Shown here piece by piece: positions 36,554 through 45,084 of a stretch of 64,000 nt of DNA. This DNA is from Burkholderia sp. HI2500 (lineage in GTDB: Bacteria > Pseudomonadota > Gammaproteobacteria > Burkholderiales > Burkholderiaceae). Where the stretch lies: assembly GCF_002223055.1 (NCBI RefSeq), contig NZ_NKFL01000004.1, positions 1,426,001 through 1,490,000 on the forward strand, given 5' to 3'. The notes under the pieces are model-generated. The model was given only the letters and a program-made list of their open reading frames with translations. It made no database searches and was not told where the DNA came from. Both the position numbers and the translations under genes were made by a program. How positions within the stretch are numbered: the stretch's first letter is position 1; each line of letters begins with the position of its first letter.

Positions 36554-36976
36554 TCAGCGCAGCCGGCCGCTTGCGATCGCCGAGAAACAGTCGAGACGCA
36601 GCAGCTCGATGATCTTGCGCGTCGGCACGCTCGCACGCAGCGTGTCGAGCCGGTCGACGGTGAACCACTTGCAGCGGGCGATCTCGTTGCTCGCGCGCGG
36701 CGTCAGGTGTGCCGGCACGTCGGCCACGAACACATGATGGAGCTTCGTCAGCCCGCCGAACTGCACCGCGTAGTCGAGCGCGAGCCCCTCCAGCCGCGTT
36801 TCCTCGGCAAGCTCCCGCAGTGCAGCATCGAGCGGCGTCTCGCCACGCCGGATCGTGCCGCCCGGCAGCGACCAGCGCGATGCGGTGCGGGCGACCAGCA
36901 GCACGCTGCTGCGCTGACGGCACACGATCGTGGCGCGTTCCTTGATGACGGCGAGAGTGTCCAGCCCGGTACGCAT
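36554..36976 (-). CDS. Nudix hydrolase
   Basis: 140-residue Nudix-fold pyrophosphohydrolase. The Nudix box is intact: GGTIRRGETPLDAALRELAEET (about residues 39-60), with the REL.EE core that binds Mg. The preceding RWSLPGG is also typical. Substrate cannot be deduced; small proteins like this often hydrolyse NDP-sugars or oxidised nucleotides. Confidence 0.85.
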   Translation of the reverse strand: MRTGLDTLAVIKERATIVCRQRSSVLLVARTASRWSLPGGTIRRGETPLDAALRELAEETRLEGLALDYAVQFGGLTKLHHVFVADVPAHLTPRASNEIARCKWFTVDRLDTLRASVPTRKIIELLRLDCFSAIASGRLR

Positions 36977-37126
36977 GTTCGGTCAAACAGGTGCTGAATC
37001 GTGGAGGAAATGCATGTCGGCGGCGCGCGACCCGCCAGCCGGCCGCAACGGCGTAGAGGCCGCCGTACCGATCTTAGCGGCCGTTCATGACAGTTCCATG
37101 CACGCCTTCGCGGGGCAAACGCCGAG

Positions 37127-37387
37127 TCACGCGTGCGTATAGATGCCGCTGCGCGCGGGCTTCACGTGACGCGGCTGGCGGCGCTTGTGAACAGCCCGCC
37201 GATGGTGGGACGGCGGCGGCGTGACGTGCCGGCGCGCGGGCGCGGGCCGGGCGGTCGGTGAGGACGACTGCGGCGCTCCCCCCGGCATCCCGGTCTGTCC
37301 TTCGCCGAAGTGGAACGTCTGGGTTTGCGCATGTCCGACGCCCAGCGTCGACGCCAGCATGAAGGCCGCCAGCAGCATCCGTTTCAT
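37127..37387 (-). CDS. Small secreted basic Pro/His-rich protein
   Basis: 86-residue protein with a clear signal peptide (MKRMLLAAFMLASTLGVGHAQ, cleavage expected after GHA or AQ). The mature part is short and strongly basic: TFHFGEGQTGMPGGAP, then PAPARRHVTPPPSHHRRAVHKRR and KPARSGIYTHA. I do not recognise a family. The His/Arg-rich mature part could bind metals or nucleic acid in the periplasm, but no function is claimed. Start set at the signal-peptide Met (37387); the longer frame to 37453 would spoil the signal. Only a weak GGA lies upstream. Confidence 0.6.
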   Translation of the reverse strand: MKRMLLAAFMLASTLGVGHAQTQTFHFGEGQTGMPGGAPQSSSPTARPAPARRHVTPPPSHHRRAVHKRRQPRHVKPARSGIYTHA

Positions 37388-37531
37388 GAATGATCCGTCC
37401 GATTTTTTTGAGATGAAGATTGCCCGCCAGCTTAACGAAAGGCGGGATGCCACCGCAACCGGCCCGGGTTCGGTGTCGCCCCGACTTGCGCACGGCGGCG
37501 TCTTTCGCTTCGCCTCAGGGTGCCGCCGGGG

Positions 37532-37569
37532 TTGACAACGAATTTCCTGAGTGTGAATATAAATTCACA
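37532..37569 (+). promoter_or_regulatory. Promoter and operator of the CoA-transferase module
   Basis: TTGACA at 37532-37537 is a consensus -35 hexamer. Beyond it a 7-bp palindrome, arms TGTGAAT (37552-37558) and ATTCACA (37563-37569) around ATAA, covers the expected -10 region (TATAAA at 37558-37563 is 20 bases from the -35; GAATAT at 37555 is at 17). Binding of a dimeric regulator here would block the promoter. The IclR gene at the end of the module is the obvious candidate. Confidence 0.65.
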
Positions 37570-37661
37570 TACAAGAATTATTCGTCGAATCCGGACGGCC
37601 GCGCCCAAGCGCCGGCCTACCGGGACCGGCAGGCCGATCAACGGAACCAGGAGCGGGACGC

Positions 37662-38840
37662 ATGGCGGAACACGAGCAGCAGGGCGCGCTGGCGGGATTG
37701 CGCATCATCGATCTGTCGCGGGTGCTGGGTGGCCCGTATGCGACGCAGATCCTGGCCGACCACGGCGCGGAGGTGATCAAGGTCGAACCGCCGTCCGGCG
37801 ACGAGACGCGCACCTGGGGCCCGCCGTTCGACGGCGATACCGCGTCGTACTTCCTCGGCGTGAACCGCAACAAGCTCGGTATCGCGCTCGACCTGACGCA
37901 ACCGGCCGACCGCGAGCGGCTGCTCGGCCTGCTCGAACATGCGGACGCGATCGTCGAGAACTTCAAGATCGGCACGATGGAGCGCTGGGGGCTCGGCTTC
38001 GACGCGCTGCATGCGCGGTTTCCGCGCCTCGTCCATTGCCGCGTGTCGGGCTTCGGCGCGGACGGCCCGCTGGGCGGGCTGCCCGGCTACGACGCGGCCG
38101 TGCAGGCCCTCGCGGGGTTGATGAGCGTCAATGGCGAAGCCGGCGGCGCGCCGCTGCGGGTCGGCGTGCCGATCGTCGATCTCGTCACCGGGCTGAACGC
38201 GGCGCTCGGCGTGCTGATGGCGCTGCGCGAGCGCGACACGAGCGGCCGCGGCCAGTTCGTCGAATCGACGCTGTTCGACTGCGCGCTGTCGATCCTGCAT
38301 CCGCATACGCCGAACTTCTTCCATTCTGGGAAAGCACCCGTGCGCACCGGCAACGCGCATCCGAACATCACGCCGTACGACAGCTTTCCGACGGCGAGCG
38401 TCGACATCTTTCTGGCGGTCGGAAACAACGGGCAGTTCGCGGGCTTGTGCGACGTGCTCGGCACGCGCGACTGGCTCGACGATCCGCGTTTCGCGGACAA
38501 CCGCGCGCGCAGCGCGAACCGCGCCGCGCTGCGCACGCTGCTCGAAACGGCGTTGGCCGGACACGACGGCGCGGCGCTCGCCGAGCAACTGATGCGGCGC
38601 GGCGTGCCGTGCGCGCCGGTGCTCGGGCTCGATGCGGCGCTCGACCATCCGCATGTCGCGCATCGGCAGATGAAGGTCGAGCTGGGCCGGCATCGCGGCA
38701 TCGCGTCGCCGATCAAGCTCGGCCGCACGCCGGCCACGTACCGGCGACCGCCGCCCGCGCTGAACGAACACGCGGCGCAGGTGTTTGCCGACGCCGAGCC
38801 CAACGCTGAAGACCGCGACCACGACACACGCCGGGACTGA
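37662..38840 (+). CDS. Class III CoA-transferase (CaiB/BaiF family)
   Basis: 392-residue family III CoA-transferase, moving CoA between carboxylic acids in the cytoplasm. Family blocks: LRIIDLSRVLGGPYATQILADHGAEVIKVE (residues 13-42), SYFLGVNRNKLGIALDL, ENFKIGTMERWGLG, and GLPGYDAAVQALAGLM, whose Asp is the catalytic residue in formyl-CoA transferase. Starts a plus-strand module with a CitMHS transporter, an acyl-CoA dehydrogenase and an IclR regulator, suggesting uptake, CoA activation and oxidation of a di- or tricarboxylate. The actual acid is unknown. Confidence 0.9.
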   Translation: MAEHEQQGALAGLRIIDLSRVLGGPYATQILADHGAEVIKVEPPSGDETRTWGPPFDGDTASYFLGVNRNKLGIALDLTQPADRERLLGLLEHADAIVENFKIGTMERWGLGFDALHARFPRLVHCRVSGFGADGPLGGLPGYDAAVQALAGLMSVNGEAGGAPLRVGVPIVDLVTGLNAALGVLMALRERDTSGRGQFVESTLFDCALSILHPHTPNFFHSGKAPVRTGNAHPNITPYDSFPTASVDIFLAVGNNGQFAGLCDVLGTRDWLDDPRFADNRARSANRAALRTLLETALAGHDGAALAEQLMRRGVPCAPVLGLDAALDHPHVAHRQMKVELGRHRGIASPIKLGRTPATYRRPPPALNEHAAQVFADAEPNAEDRDHDTRRD

Positions 38841-38946
38841 CCCGCATCGCGGCCGCCGGCCGTGTCGCGCGCCCGACGGCGCCGCACGGCCACTCGAACA
38901 CCACGCCGGGCGACGACGCGCGCACCGGCTGAAGAGGAGACGCATC

Positions 38947-40248
38947 ATGCTTGCATGGATCGGCGCGATCGCCATCGTCGCGCTGTTCGGCCTGATCATC
39001 ACGAAGCGGCTATCGCCGCTCGTCGCGCTGATCGTCGTGCCGGTGGCCGCGTCGCTCGCGGCCGGGTTCGGGCTCGCGACCGGCAAGTTCATCGTGCACG
39101 GCGTACAGAACATCGGCCCGATCGCCGGGATGTTCGTTTTTGCGATTCTTTTTTTCGGAATCCTCACCGACGCCGGGATGCTCGATCCGATCATCGCGGG
39201 CGTGCTGCGCGTGATCGGCTGCCATCCGCCGCGTATCGTGATGGGCTCGGCGCTGCTCGCGCTGCTGATCCATCTCGACGGCTCGGGCGCCGTCACGTTT
39301 CTCGTCACGCTGCCCGCGATGATGCCGCTCTATACGCGGCTCGGGATGGATCGCCGCATCCTCGCGTGCGTCGCGTCGATGGCGGCCGGCGTCAATTTCC
39401 TGCCGTGGGTCGGGCCGATGCTGCGCGCATCGGCGGCGCTGCACATTCCCGGCTCGGCGATCTTCATGCCGATGATTCCGGTGCAGATCGTCGGGCTCGT
39501 GTTCGTGTTCGGCACCGCCTACGTGCTCGGCGTGCGCGAGGCGAAGCGGCTCGGGCTCGATCGTGCCGGCGCGGCGTCGCTCGCGATCGCGCCGCGGGCG
39601 CTGACCGACGACGAGCGCGCATTGCGTCGGCCGGAGCGCTTCCGGATCAATCTCGTGCTGACGCTCGTCGTGCTCGTCACGCTCGTGGCGGGCATCGTCG
39701 ACCCGATGGTGATGTTCATGCTCGGCACGGTCGCCGCGCTCGTGATCAACTACCCGGACGTACAGGCCCAGCGCGAGCGGATCGACGCGCACGCCAAGGC
39801 CGCGCTGATGATGGCGAGCGTGCTGCTCGCGGCCGGCGCGTTCACCGGCATCATGTCCGGCACCGGGATGCTGAAGGCGATGGCGGACGTGGTCGTCGCG
39901 CACGTGCCGGTCGAGCATGCGCGCCACATGCCGTTCGTGCTCGGGCTGCTGTCGATGCCGCTCAGCCTGCTGTTCGACCCCGATTCGTTCTACTTCGGCG
40001 TGCTGCCGGTGCTCGCGGAAAGCGCGAAGCTGCTCGGCGTGCCGCCGATCCAGATGGCGCAGGCCGCGCTGCTCGGCCAGATGACGACGGGCTTTCCGGT
40101 GAGCCCGCTCACCCCCGCGACGTTCCTGATCGTCGGCCTGACCGGCGTCGAGCTGGCCGAGCACCAGAAATTCACGATTCCGTTCCTGTTCGCCGCCACG
40201 GTGCTAATGGTGTTCGCCGCGGTGATCGTGGGCGTGTTTCCGTTGTGA
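38947..40248 (+). CDS. CitMHS-family citrate/carboxylate transporter
   Basis: 433-residue inner-membrane secondary transporter of the CitMHS (metal-citrate:proton symporter) family, with roughly twelve hydrophobic segments. It begins with LAWIGAIAIVALFGLIITKR. Conserved parts include IHLDGSGAVTFLVTLPAMMPLY and FDPDSFYFGVLPVLAESAKLLGV, with QMTTGFPVSPLTPATFLIVGLTGVEL near the end. Start at 38947 follows GAAGAGGAGACGC; a longer in-frame start at 38785 lies inside the upstream gene. Likely supplies the substrate for the neighbouring CoA-transferase. Confidence 0.88.
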   Translation: MLAWIGAIAIVALFGLIITKRLSPLVALIVVPVAASLAAGFGLATGKFIVHGVQNIGPIAGMFVFAILFFGILTDAGMLDPIIAGVLRVIGCHPPRIVMGSALLALLIHLDGSGAVTFLVTLPAMMPLYTRLGMDRRILACVASMAAGVNFLPWVGPMLRASAALHIPGSAIFMPMIPVQIVGLVFVFGTAYVLGVREAKRLGLDRAGAASLAIAPRALTDDERALRRPERFRINLVLTLVVLVTLVAGIVDPMVMFMLGTVAALVINYPDVQAQRERIDAHAKAALMMASVLLAAGAFTGIMSGTGMLKAMADVVVAHVPVEHARHMPFVLGLLSMPLSLLFDPDSFYFGVLPVLAESAKLLGVPPIQMAQAALLGQMTTGFPVSPLTPATFLIVGLTGVELAEHQKFTIPFLFAATVLMVFAAVIVGVFPL

Positions 40249-40328
40249 GCGAGCGGGATCTTCCGCTTCGCGCCAACCCGCCGGGAAGGCGATCCCGCAA
40301 GGGGACGCGCGTCGGAGCGGAAGCCTCG

Positions 40329-40371
40329 ACGCCGCCGGGCGTTTTCCTTCTTGAAAGCGGCGTAGCCGCTT
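40329..40371 (+). terminator. Tandem hairpins between transporter and dehydrogenase genes
   Basis: ACGCC-GCCG-GGCGT followed by TTTTCC (40329-40347) and then AAGCGGC-GTA-GCCGCTT (40355-40371) followed by GGCCTTTT. The first looks like a weak intrinsic terminator; the second lies 11 bases before the dehydrogenase ribosome binding site. They may uncouple transporter expression from dehydrogenase expression. Confidence 0.45.
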
Positions 40372-40394
40372 GGCCTTTTCCAGGAGTGCATGCC

Positions 40395-41561
40395 ATGCAG
40401 TTCGACCTGACCGATGACCAGCGCGCGATCGAAAGCGCGATCGAGAAAATATGCGCGCGCTTCGGCGACGATTACTGGCTCGAACGCGATCGCGCGGGCG
40501 GGTTTCCGGCCGATTTCCACGCGGCGCTCGCCGAGGCCGGCTGGCTCGGCATCGCGATGGACCCGGCCCATGGCGGCGCCGGGCTCGGGATGACCGAGGC
40601 CGCGCTGATGATGCGCACGATCAGCGCCTCGGGCGCCGGCCTGTCCGGCGCGTCGGCCGTCCACATGAACATCTTCGGGCTGAATCCGGTGCAGGTGTTC
40701 GGCACCGACGCGCAGAAGGCGCGCTTCCTGCCGCCGCTGATCGCCGGGCGCGACAAGGCGTGCTTCGCGGTGACGGAACCCGATGCGGGCCTCGACACCA
40801 CGCACCTGACCACGCAGGCGCGCCGCGACGGCGACCATTACGTGCTGAGCGGGCGCAAGATCTGGATCTCGACCGCGCAGGTCGCGAACAAGATGCTGAT
40901 CATCGCGCGCACGACGCCGCTCGACCAGGTCGCGAAGCCGACCGACGGGCTGAGCCTGTTCTATACCGACCTCGACCGCTCGCGCGTCGAGGTGCGCGAG
41001 ATCGAGAAGATGGGCCGCAAGGCGGTCGATTCGAACATGCTGTTCATCGACAACCTGCGCGTGCCGGAAGGCGACCTGATCGGCAACGAAGGCGACGGCT
41101 TCCGCTACCTGCTGCACGGGCTGAATCCCGAACGGATCCTGATCGCCGCGGAGGCGATCGGGCTCGGGCAGGCCGCGCTGCGCCGCGCGACGCAGTACGC
41201 GTGCGAGCGTGTCGTGTTCGGCCGGCCGATCGGGCAGAACCAGTCGATCCAGCATCCGCTCGCGCAGGCGTGGATGCAGCTCGAGGCCGCGTGGCTGATG
41301 GTGATGAAGGCGGCGACGCGCTACGACGCGGGGCAGTCGTGCGGCGCGGAGGCCAACGCCGCGAAATACCTCGGCGCGGAAGCCGCGTTCCAGGCCTGCC
41401 AGACGGCGGTCGCGACGCACGGCGGGATGGGCTATGCGAAGGAATACCATGTCGAGCGCTACCTGCGCGAGTGTATGATTCCAAGGCTCGCGCCCGTGAG
41501 TCCGCAACTGATCCTGTGCTACATCGCGGAGAAGGTGCTCGGGCTGCCGAAGTCGTACTGA
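40395..41561 (+). CDS. Acyl-CoA dehydrogenase
   Basis: 388-residue FAD-dependent acyl-CoA dehydrogenase. Features: N-terminal helical domain (DLTDDQRAIESAIEKICARF), FAVTEPDAGLDTTHLTT (the substrate/FAD loop), VLSGRKIWISTAQVANKMLII, GLNPERILIAAEAIGLGQAALRRA, and the C-terminal ATHGGMGYAKEYHVERYLREC block with the Glu region used as catalytic base. Start at 40395 is eight bases after AGGAG; GTG at 40386 is an alternative. Fits a pathway with the CoA-transferase upstream. Confidence 0.92.
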   Translation: MQFDLTDDQRAIESAIEKICARFGDDYWLERDRAGGFPADFHAALAEAGWLGIAMDPAHGGAGLGMTEAALMMRTISASGAGLSGASAVHMNIFGLNPVQVFGTDAQKARFLPPLIAGRDKACFAVTEPDAGLDTTHLTTQARRDGDHYVLSGRKIWISTAQVANKMLIIARTTPLDQVAKPTDGLSLFYTDLDRSRVEVREIEKMGRKAVDSNMLFIDNLRVPEGDLIGNEGDGFRYLLHGLNPERILIAAEAIGLGQAALRRATQYACERVVFGRPIGQNQSIQHPLAQAWMQLEAAWLMVMKAATRYDAGQSCGAEANAAKYLGAEAAFQACQTAVATHGGMGYAKEYHVERYLRECMIPRLAPVSPQLILCYIAEKVLGLPKSY

Positions 41562-41621
41562 CCGGTCCGACCCGGCAGCCGGCCCGGTGCGCGGTTTCCC
41601 GTTCCGATTCAAGCACTCGTC

Positions 41622-42365
41622 ATGGACGTCAAACTCGTTGCCCGCACGCTCGACCTGTTCGAGCTGTTCGCCGCCGAACGGCGGCCGCTGCCGCTCACCG
41701 AACTCGCGCGCCTGCTCAATGTGCCGGCGTCGAGCTGCCTCGCGATGGCGCGCACGCTCGTGAGCCGCGGCTACCTGTACGAAGTGCGCAAGCGCGGCGG
41801 CTACTACCCGACGCGCCGCCTGCAGACGATCGCCGCCGCGATCGACGCGACCGACCCGGTCGTCGACACCGTCCATCCGCATCTCGTCGCGCTGCGCGAC
41901 GCGAGCCGCGAGACGGCCGTGCTCGGCAAGATCCAGGGTGTGGCGGTCACGTATCTCGACGTCGTCGAGTCGGAGCAGGCGATCCGCTATACGCGCGCGC
42001 CGGGCGAACTGCGCCCGCTGCATGCGAATTCGATCGGCAAGGCGATCTTCGCGGAACTGGCCGGCGACGCACAGCAGGCGCTCGGCGCGCAGTTGCCGTT
42101 CGAGCGCTTCACCGATGCGACGGTGGCGGATCTACCCGCGCTCGTCGCGCAAACCGCCCGGTTTCGCGAACTCGGCTGGGCCGAGAACTTCGGCGAGAGC
42201 GCGCCCGAGCTGTCGGCGATCGCGGTTGCGTTGACGCTCGACGGCGACTGGTACGGGCTGTCGGTGGTCGGGCCGACCGAGCGGATTCGCCAGCATCGCG
42301 ACACGCATGCGGCGCTGCTCGTCGACGCGAAGGCCAGGCTGCTGGCCGAGCACGCGCGCGACTGA
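41622..42365 (+). CDS. IclR-family transcriptional regulator
   Basis: 247-residue IclR-type regulator. The N-terminal winged helix-turn-helix spans about residues 1-65 (TRTLDLFELFAAERRPLPLTELARLL, then LTE...SSCLAMARTLVSRGYLYE), and the C-terminal effector domain includes LRPLHANSIGKAIFAELAG and FGESAPELSAIAVAL. Placed 60 bases after the acyl-CoA dehydrogenase, it most likely controls this catabolic module through the palindrome in front of the CoA-transferase gene. Effector unknown. Confidence 0.9.
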   Translation: MDVKLVARTLDLFELFAAERRPLPLTELARLLNVPASSCLAMARTLVSRGYLYEVRKRGGYYPTRRLQTIAAAIDATDPVVDTVHPHLVALRDASRETAVLGKIQGVAVTYLDVVESEQAIRYTRAPGELRPLHANSIGKAIFAELAGDAQQALGAQLPFERFTDATVADLPALVAQTARFRELGWAENFGESAPELSAIAVALTLDGDWYGLSVVGPTERIRQHRDTHAALLVDAKARLLAEHARD

Positions 42366-42481
42366 AAGCGGGCAGGGCGCGCCGCCCAGCGGGCCGTCCG
42401 CCGGCGATCCGGTAGCGGGCGATCGCCGTGAACGGCCCCGGATGCGCAGGCCTCGCGCCTAGCGCCGGCCGCTACGCCGCA

Positions 42482-43837
42482 TCACGACTTCACCCACACG
42501 CCGCCCGCACTCGGGTTGTCGCCTTGCGTCCACCATTTCGCACAGTATTTCGCGCCCTGGTACATCACGCAGGTGCCGCCCGAATACGCGGTGGTGGCCG
42601 ACCACGTGGCCGTGCCGCCGCCGACGGCCTTCCACACGGCGGCCTGTCCGGGCACGTCGCCCTGCGTCCACCATTGCGCCTGGTACGTCGTGCCCTGGTA
42701 GGTGACCGTCGCGCCGGCCGTATAGACCTGGCCGGCCGCCCAGGGCGCACCCGGTTGCGGCGTGCCGCCGTCCGAGCCGCTGCCGTAGTTCGGATCCTGC
42801 GTGACGCCCGTGCCCCACTTGCCGTCGAGCCGCTTGAAGATCGTCGCGAACGCGTACGGCTGCTGCGCGACGCCCGAGCAGGTCGGCGACGCATACGTGC
42901 CGCCCGACGGGCACGCCTGGTCGCGGCCGACCGACCAGTTGCCGAAGAAGCCGTAGCCGTTGCTGACCGCCGCGTTCAGCACGCTTTGCGCATTCGCGAG
43001 CGTGAAGGTTTCGCCTTGCACGTCGTTCACGCCGATCATCGGCGTGACGCCGACCATCTGCCAGAGCTGCGCATTCGTCTTCGGCTGGCCGGCCGACTTG
43101 AAAGCCGTATCGAGCTGCGAGTAGAGCGCCTGCGCGGCACTGATCGCGGCCGCGCCCATGTCGAGGTTCGCGGGGCCGTAGTCCATCGCCATCACGTTCA
43201 CCGCATCGAACGCGGTCTTGTTCGAGATCGCCGCGTTGACGACGTTCAGGCCGTCCTGCGTGAGCCCGGTCGGCATCGTCGGCAGCGTCAGCGTGACGTG
43301 CAGCGGCTTGCCTTTCGCCGCATAGCTCGCCTGCAGCTGCGTGACCGCCTGGAAGTTGCGTGCGACCGCGGCCGTGTCCGTTTGCGACGCACCTTCGATG
43401 TCGAAGTCGACGTGCGTGAGGCCGTAGGTGTCGATCACGGTCTGGTACGCGCTCGCCAGCGCGGGAACCGTCGAGCACGCCTGCATCAGCGGCGTGCCGT
43501 TCGCACCGCCGAACGACACGGCGACTTCGCCGCCTTTCGCGCGATAGCTCGCGATCGACGTCGACAGCGCGGTCAGCAGGCCGCCGCTCGCGCCGTTGCC
43601 GATCGGCTGCACGCCGCCCCATGACGGCACACAGCCGTTGCCCGCGACCACGAACGCGAGCGTGAACTGCTGGATGCCTTGCCGGACGCCGATCTGGTCG
43701 ACGAGCGGCGTCGGATAGAGCGTCACGTCGACGTAGGGCGCATAGACGCCGGCGCCCTGGGACACGCTCGCCACGGCAAGCAGGCAACCCGCTGCAAGTG
43801 CGCGCGGGATGAAACGCGGCAACACATTGTTGTTCAT
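42482..43837 (-). CDS. Secreted GH18 chitinase with two chitin-binding domains
   Basis: 451-residue secreted glycoside hydrolase 18. Signal peptide MNNNVLPRFIPRALAAGCLLA...SQGA. The catalytic barrel contains GGEVAVSFGGANGTPL and the D-x-D-x-E motif in THVDFDIEGAS (near residue 146), whose Glu is the proton donor; AVNVMAMDYGP carries the conserved M-x-Y element. Two C-terminal CBM5/12-type modules repeat the aromatic AxWWTQGD motif (QAQWWTQGDVPG and CAKWWTQGDNPS). Start at 43837 has GGAG upstream. Convergent with the IclR gene. The flanking 116 bases downstream show no clear terminator. Confidence 0.93.
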   Translation of the reverse strand: MNNNVLPRFIPRALAAGCLLAVASVSQGAGVYAPYVDVTLYPTPLVDQIGVRQGIQQFTLAFVVAGNGCVPSWGGVQPIGNGASGGLLTALSTSIASYRAKGGEVAVSFGGANGTPLMQACSTVPALASAYQTVIDTYGLTHVDFDIEGASQTDTAAVARNFQAVTQLQASYAAKGKPLHVTLTLPTMPTGLTQDGLNVVNAAISNKTAFDAVNVMAMDYGPANLDMGAAAISAAQALYSQLDTAFKSAGQPKTNAQLWQMVGVTPMIGVNDVQGETFTLANAQSVLNAAVSNGYGFFGNWSVGRDQACPSGGTYASPTCSGVAQQPYAFATIFKRLDGKWGTGVTQDPNYGSGSDGGTPQPGAPWAAGQVYTAGATVTYQGTTYQAQWWTQGDVPGQAAVWKAVGGGTATWSATTAYSGGTCVMYQGAKYCAKWWTQGDNPSAGGVWVKS

Positions 43838-44087
43838 TGTGTTCTCCAAGTGGAAGAGGGATACGCTGGCCCGCGTATCGCCGCCGGTCGGGCGACCGGG
43901 CATGCCCGGCCGACGGCGTGCTCATCTTGGAGGATTCGCGTCGAATAGTGAATAGTCAGGAGTTCTTTTTGTTATTTGATTCCCGATACGTAACGATCTT
44001 GCCGATTCGACACAGTTCCTGAATGCGTGACACGGGTGATTTTTCCGATCGACCGGGAGAGGCCCGACGCGTGTCGCTCGTCGCGCT
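43838..44087. other. Chitinase upstream region, no gene seen
   Basis: 250 bases between the chitinase start and the LysR 3' end. The part near 43930-44000 is A/T-rich and contains a repeated GAATAGT (43945-43958) that on the minus strand gives TATTC-type -10 candidates for the chitinase gene. I see no open reading frame with a ribosome binding site. Confidence 0.4.
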
Positions 44088-44990
44088 TCAAGCCGATGGC
44101 GGCTGCACGAGCGAGCGCGCCAGTGCGACGAAGCGCTCGACGCACGCCGACGCGAACGGCTCGTTCCACGACACGATCTGCTCGACCGCGCGCGTGCCGG
44201 CGAGCGGCACGTAGACGACGCCCGGACGCTGCAGCGTGGCCGTGAAACCCGGCACGATCGCGATGCCGCGTTCGGCGGCCACCAGCGACACGAGCGTCGT
44301 GATCTGTGCGGCGGTCGCGCCGATCCGCGGCGTGAATCCGGCTTGCGCGCACAGGTCGTCCAGTGCCGCGGTCAATGCCGAGCCGTAACCGGGCGGAAAG
44401 GTGACGAAGGTTGCGTGCGCAAGCGCCGCGACGTCGACGCTCGCACGGCTCGCGAGCGGATCGCCGGCCGGCACGGCCGCGACGAGCGGTTCGCGCGACA
44501 CGACGAGCGATGCCACCGGCACGCCGGGCGCACCGTGCCATGCCCAGCCGAAACCGATGTCCATCGTGCCGTCCGCGATCTGCTGGCGCTGGCTCGCGGT
44601 CGCCGCCTCGCGGAACGCCAGCTCGACGTCGGGCATCGTCCGGCTCGCGACGCGGATGACGTCCGGGAACGTGTCGGACATCGGGATCGAGCTCGCATAG
44701 CCGATCACGATTCGCCCGGCAACGCCCTGCGCGATCTTGCGCGCGGTCGCCTCGGCCTCGGCGGCCGCGCTGACGACGTGGCGCGCATGGTCGAGGAACG
44801 CGGCGCCTTCCGGCGTCAGCCGCACCGCGCGCGTCGAACGCTCGAACAGCCGGACGCCGAGCTCGCTTTCGAGTGCAGCGATATGGCGCGTCAGCGGCGG
44901 CTGCGCGACCCGCAGGCGCAACGCCGCGCGGCCGAAGTGCAGTTCGTCGGCGACGACCACGAAATAGCGGAGGCGGCGCAGGTCGAGCAT
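44088..44990 (-). CDS. LysR-family regulator (divergent to MFS gene)
   Basis: 300-residue LysR-type regulator. DNA-binding domain: LDLRRLRYFVVVADELHFGRAALRLRVAQPPLTRHIAALESELGVRLFER at the N-terminus. Effector domain: GRIVIGYASSIPMSDTFPDVIR and DIGFGWAWHGAPGVPV. Start at 44990 gives the normal family N-terminus; the frame runs on to 45038. It is transcribed divergently from an MFS gene 94 bases away, so control of that transporter is the standard expectation. Confidence 0.9.
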   Translation of the reverse strand: MLDLRRLRYFVVVADELHFGRAALRLRVAQPPLTRHIAALESELGVRLFERSTRAVRLTPEGAAFLDHARHVVSAAAEAEATARKIAQGVAGRIVIGYASSIPMSDTFPDVIRVASRTMPDVELAFREAATASQRQQIADGTMDIGFGWAWHGAPGVPVASLVVSREPLVAAVPAGDPLASRASVDVAALAHATFVTFPPGYGSALTAALDDLCAQAGFTPRIGATAAQITTLVSLVAAERGIAIVPGFTATLQRPGVVYVPLAGTRAVEQIVSWNEPFASACVERFVALARSLVQPPSA

Positions 44991-45084
44991 TGTTGTCGTT
45001 CCGGTATCAATCGCGATGAAAACGGTATTGGCGTGCACGCGGCGCGCTCGTCAGACTGTCGGTATCGACGACCAGGCCGCTCCG

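Noticed and set aside
42428..43624. A 398-codon plus-strand frame opposite the chitinase
   Set aside because: Arg/Ala-rich translation without motifs; the minus strand encodes a complete GH18 enzyme with signal peptide.
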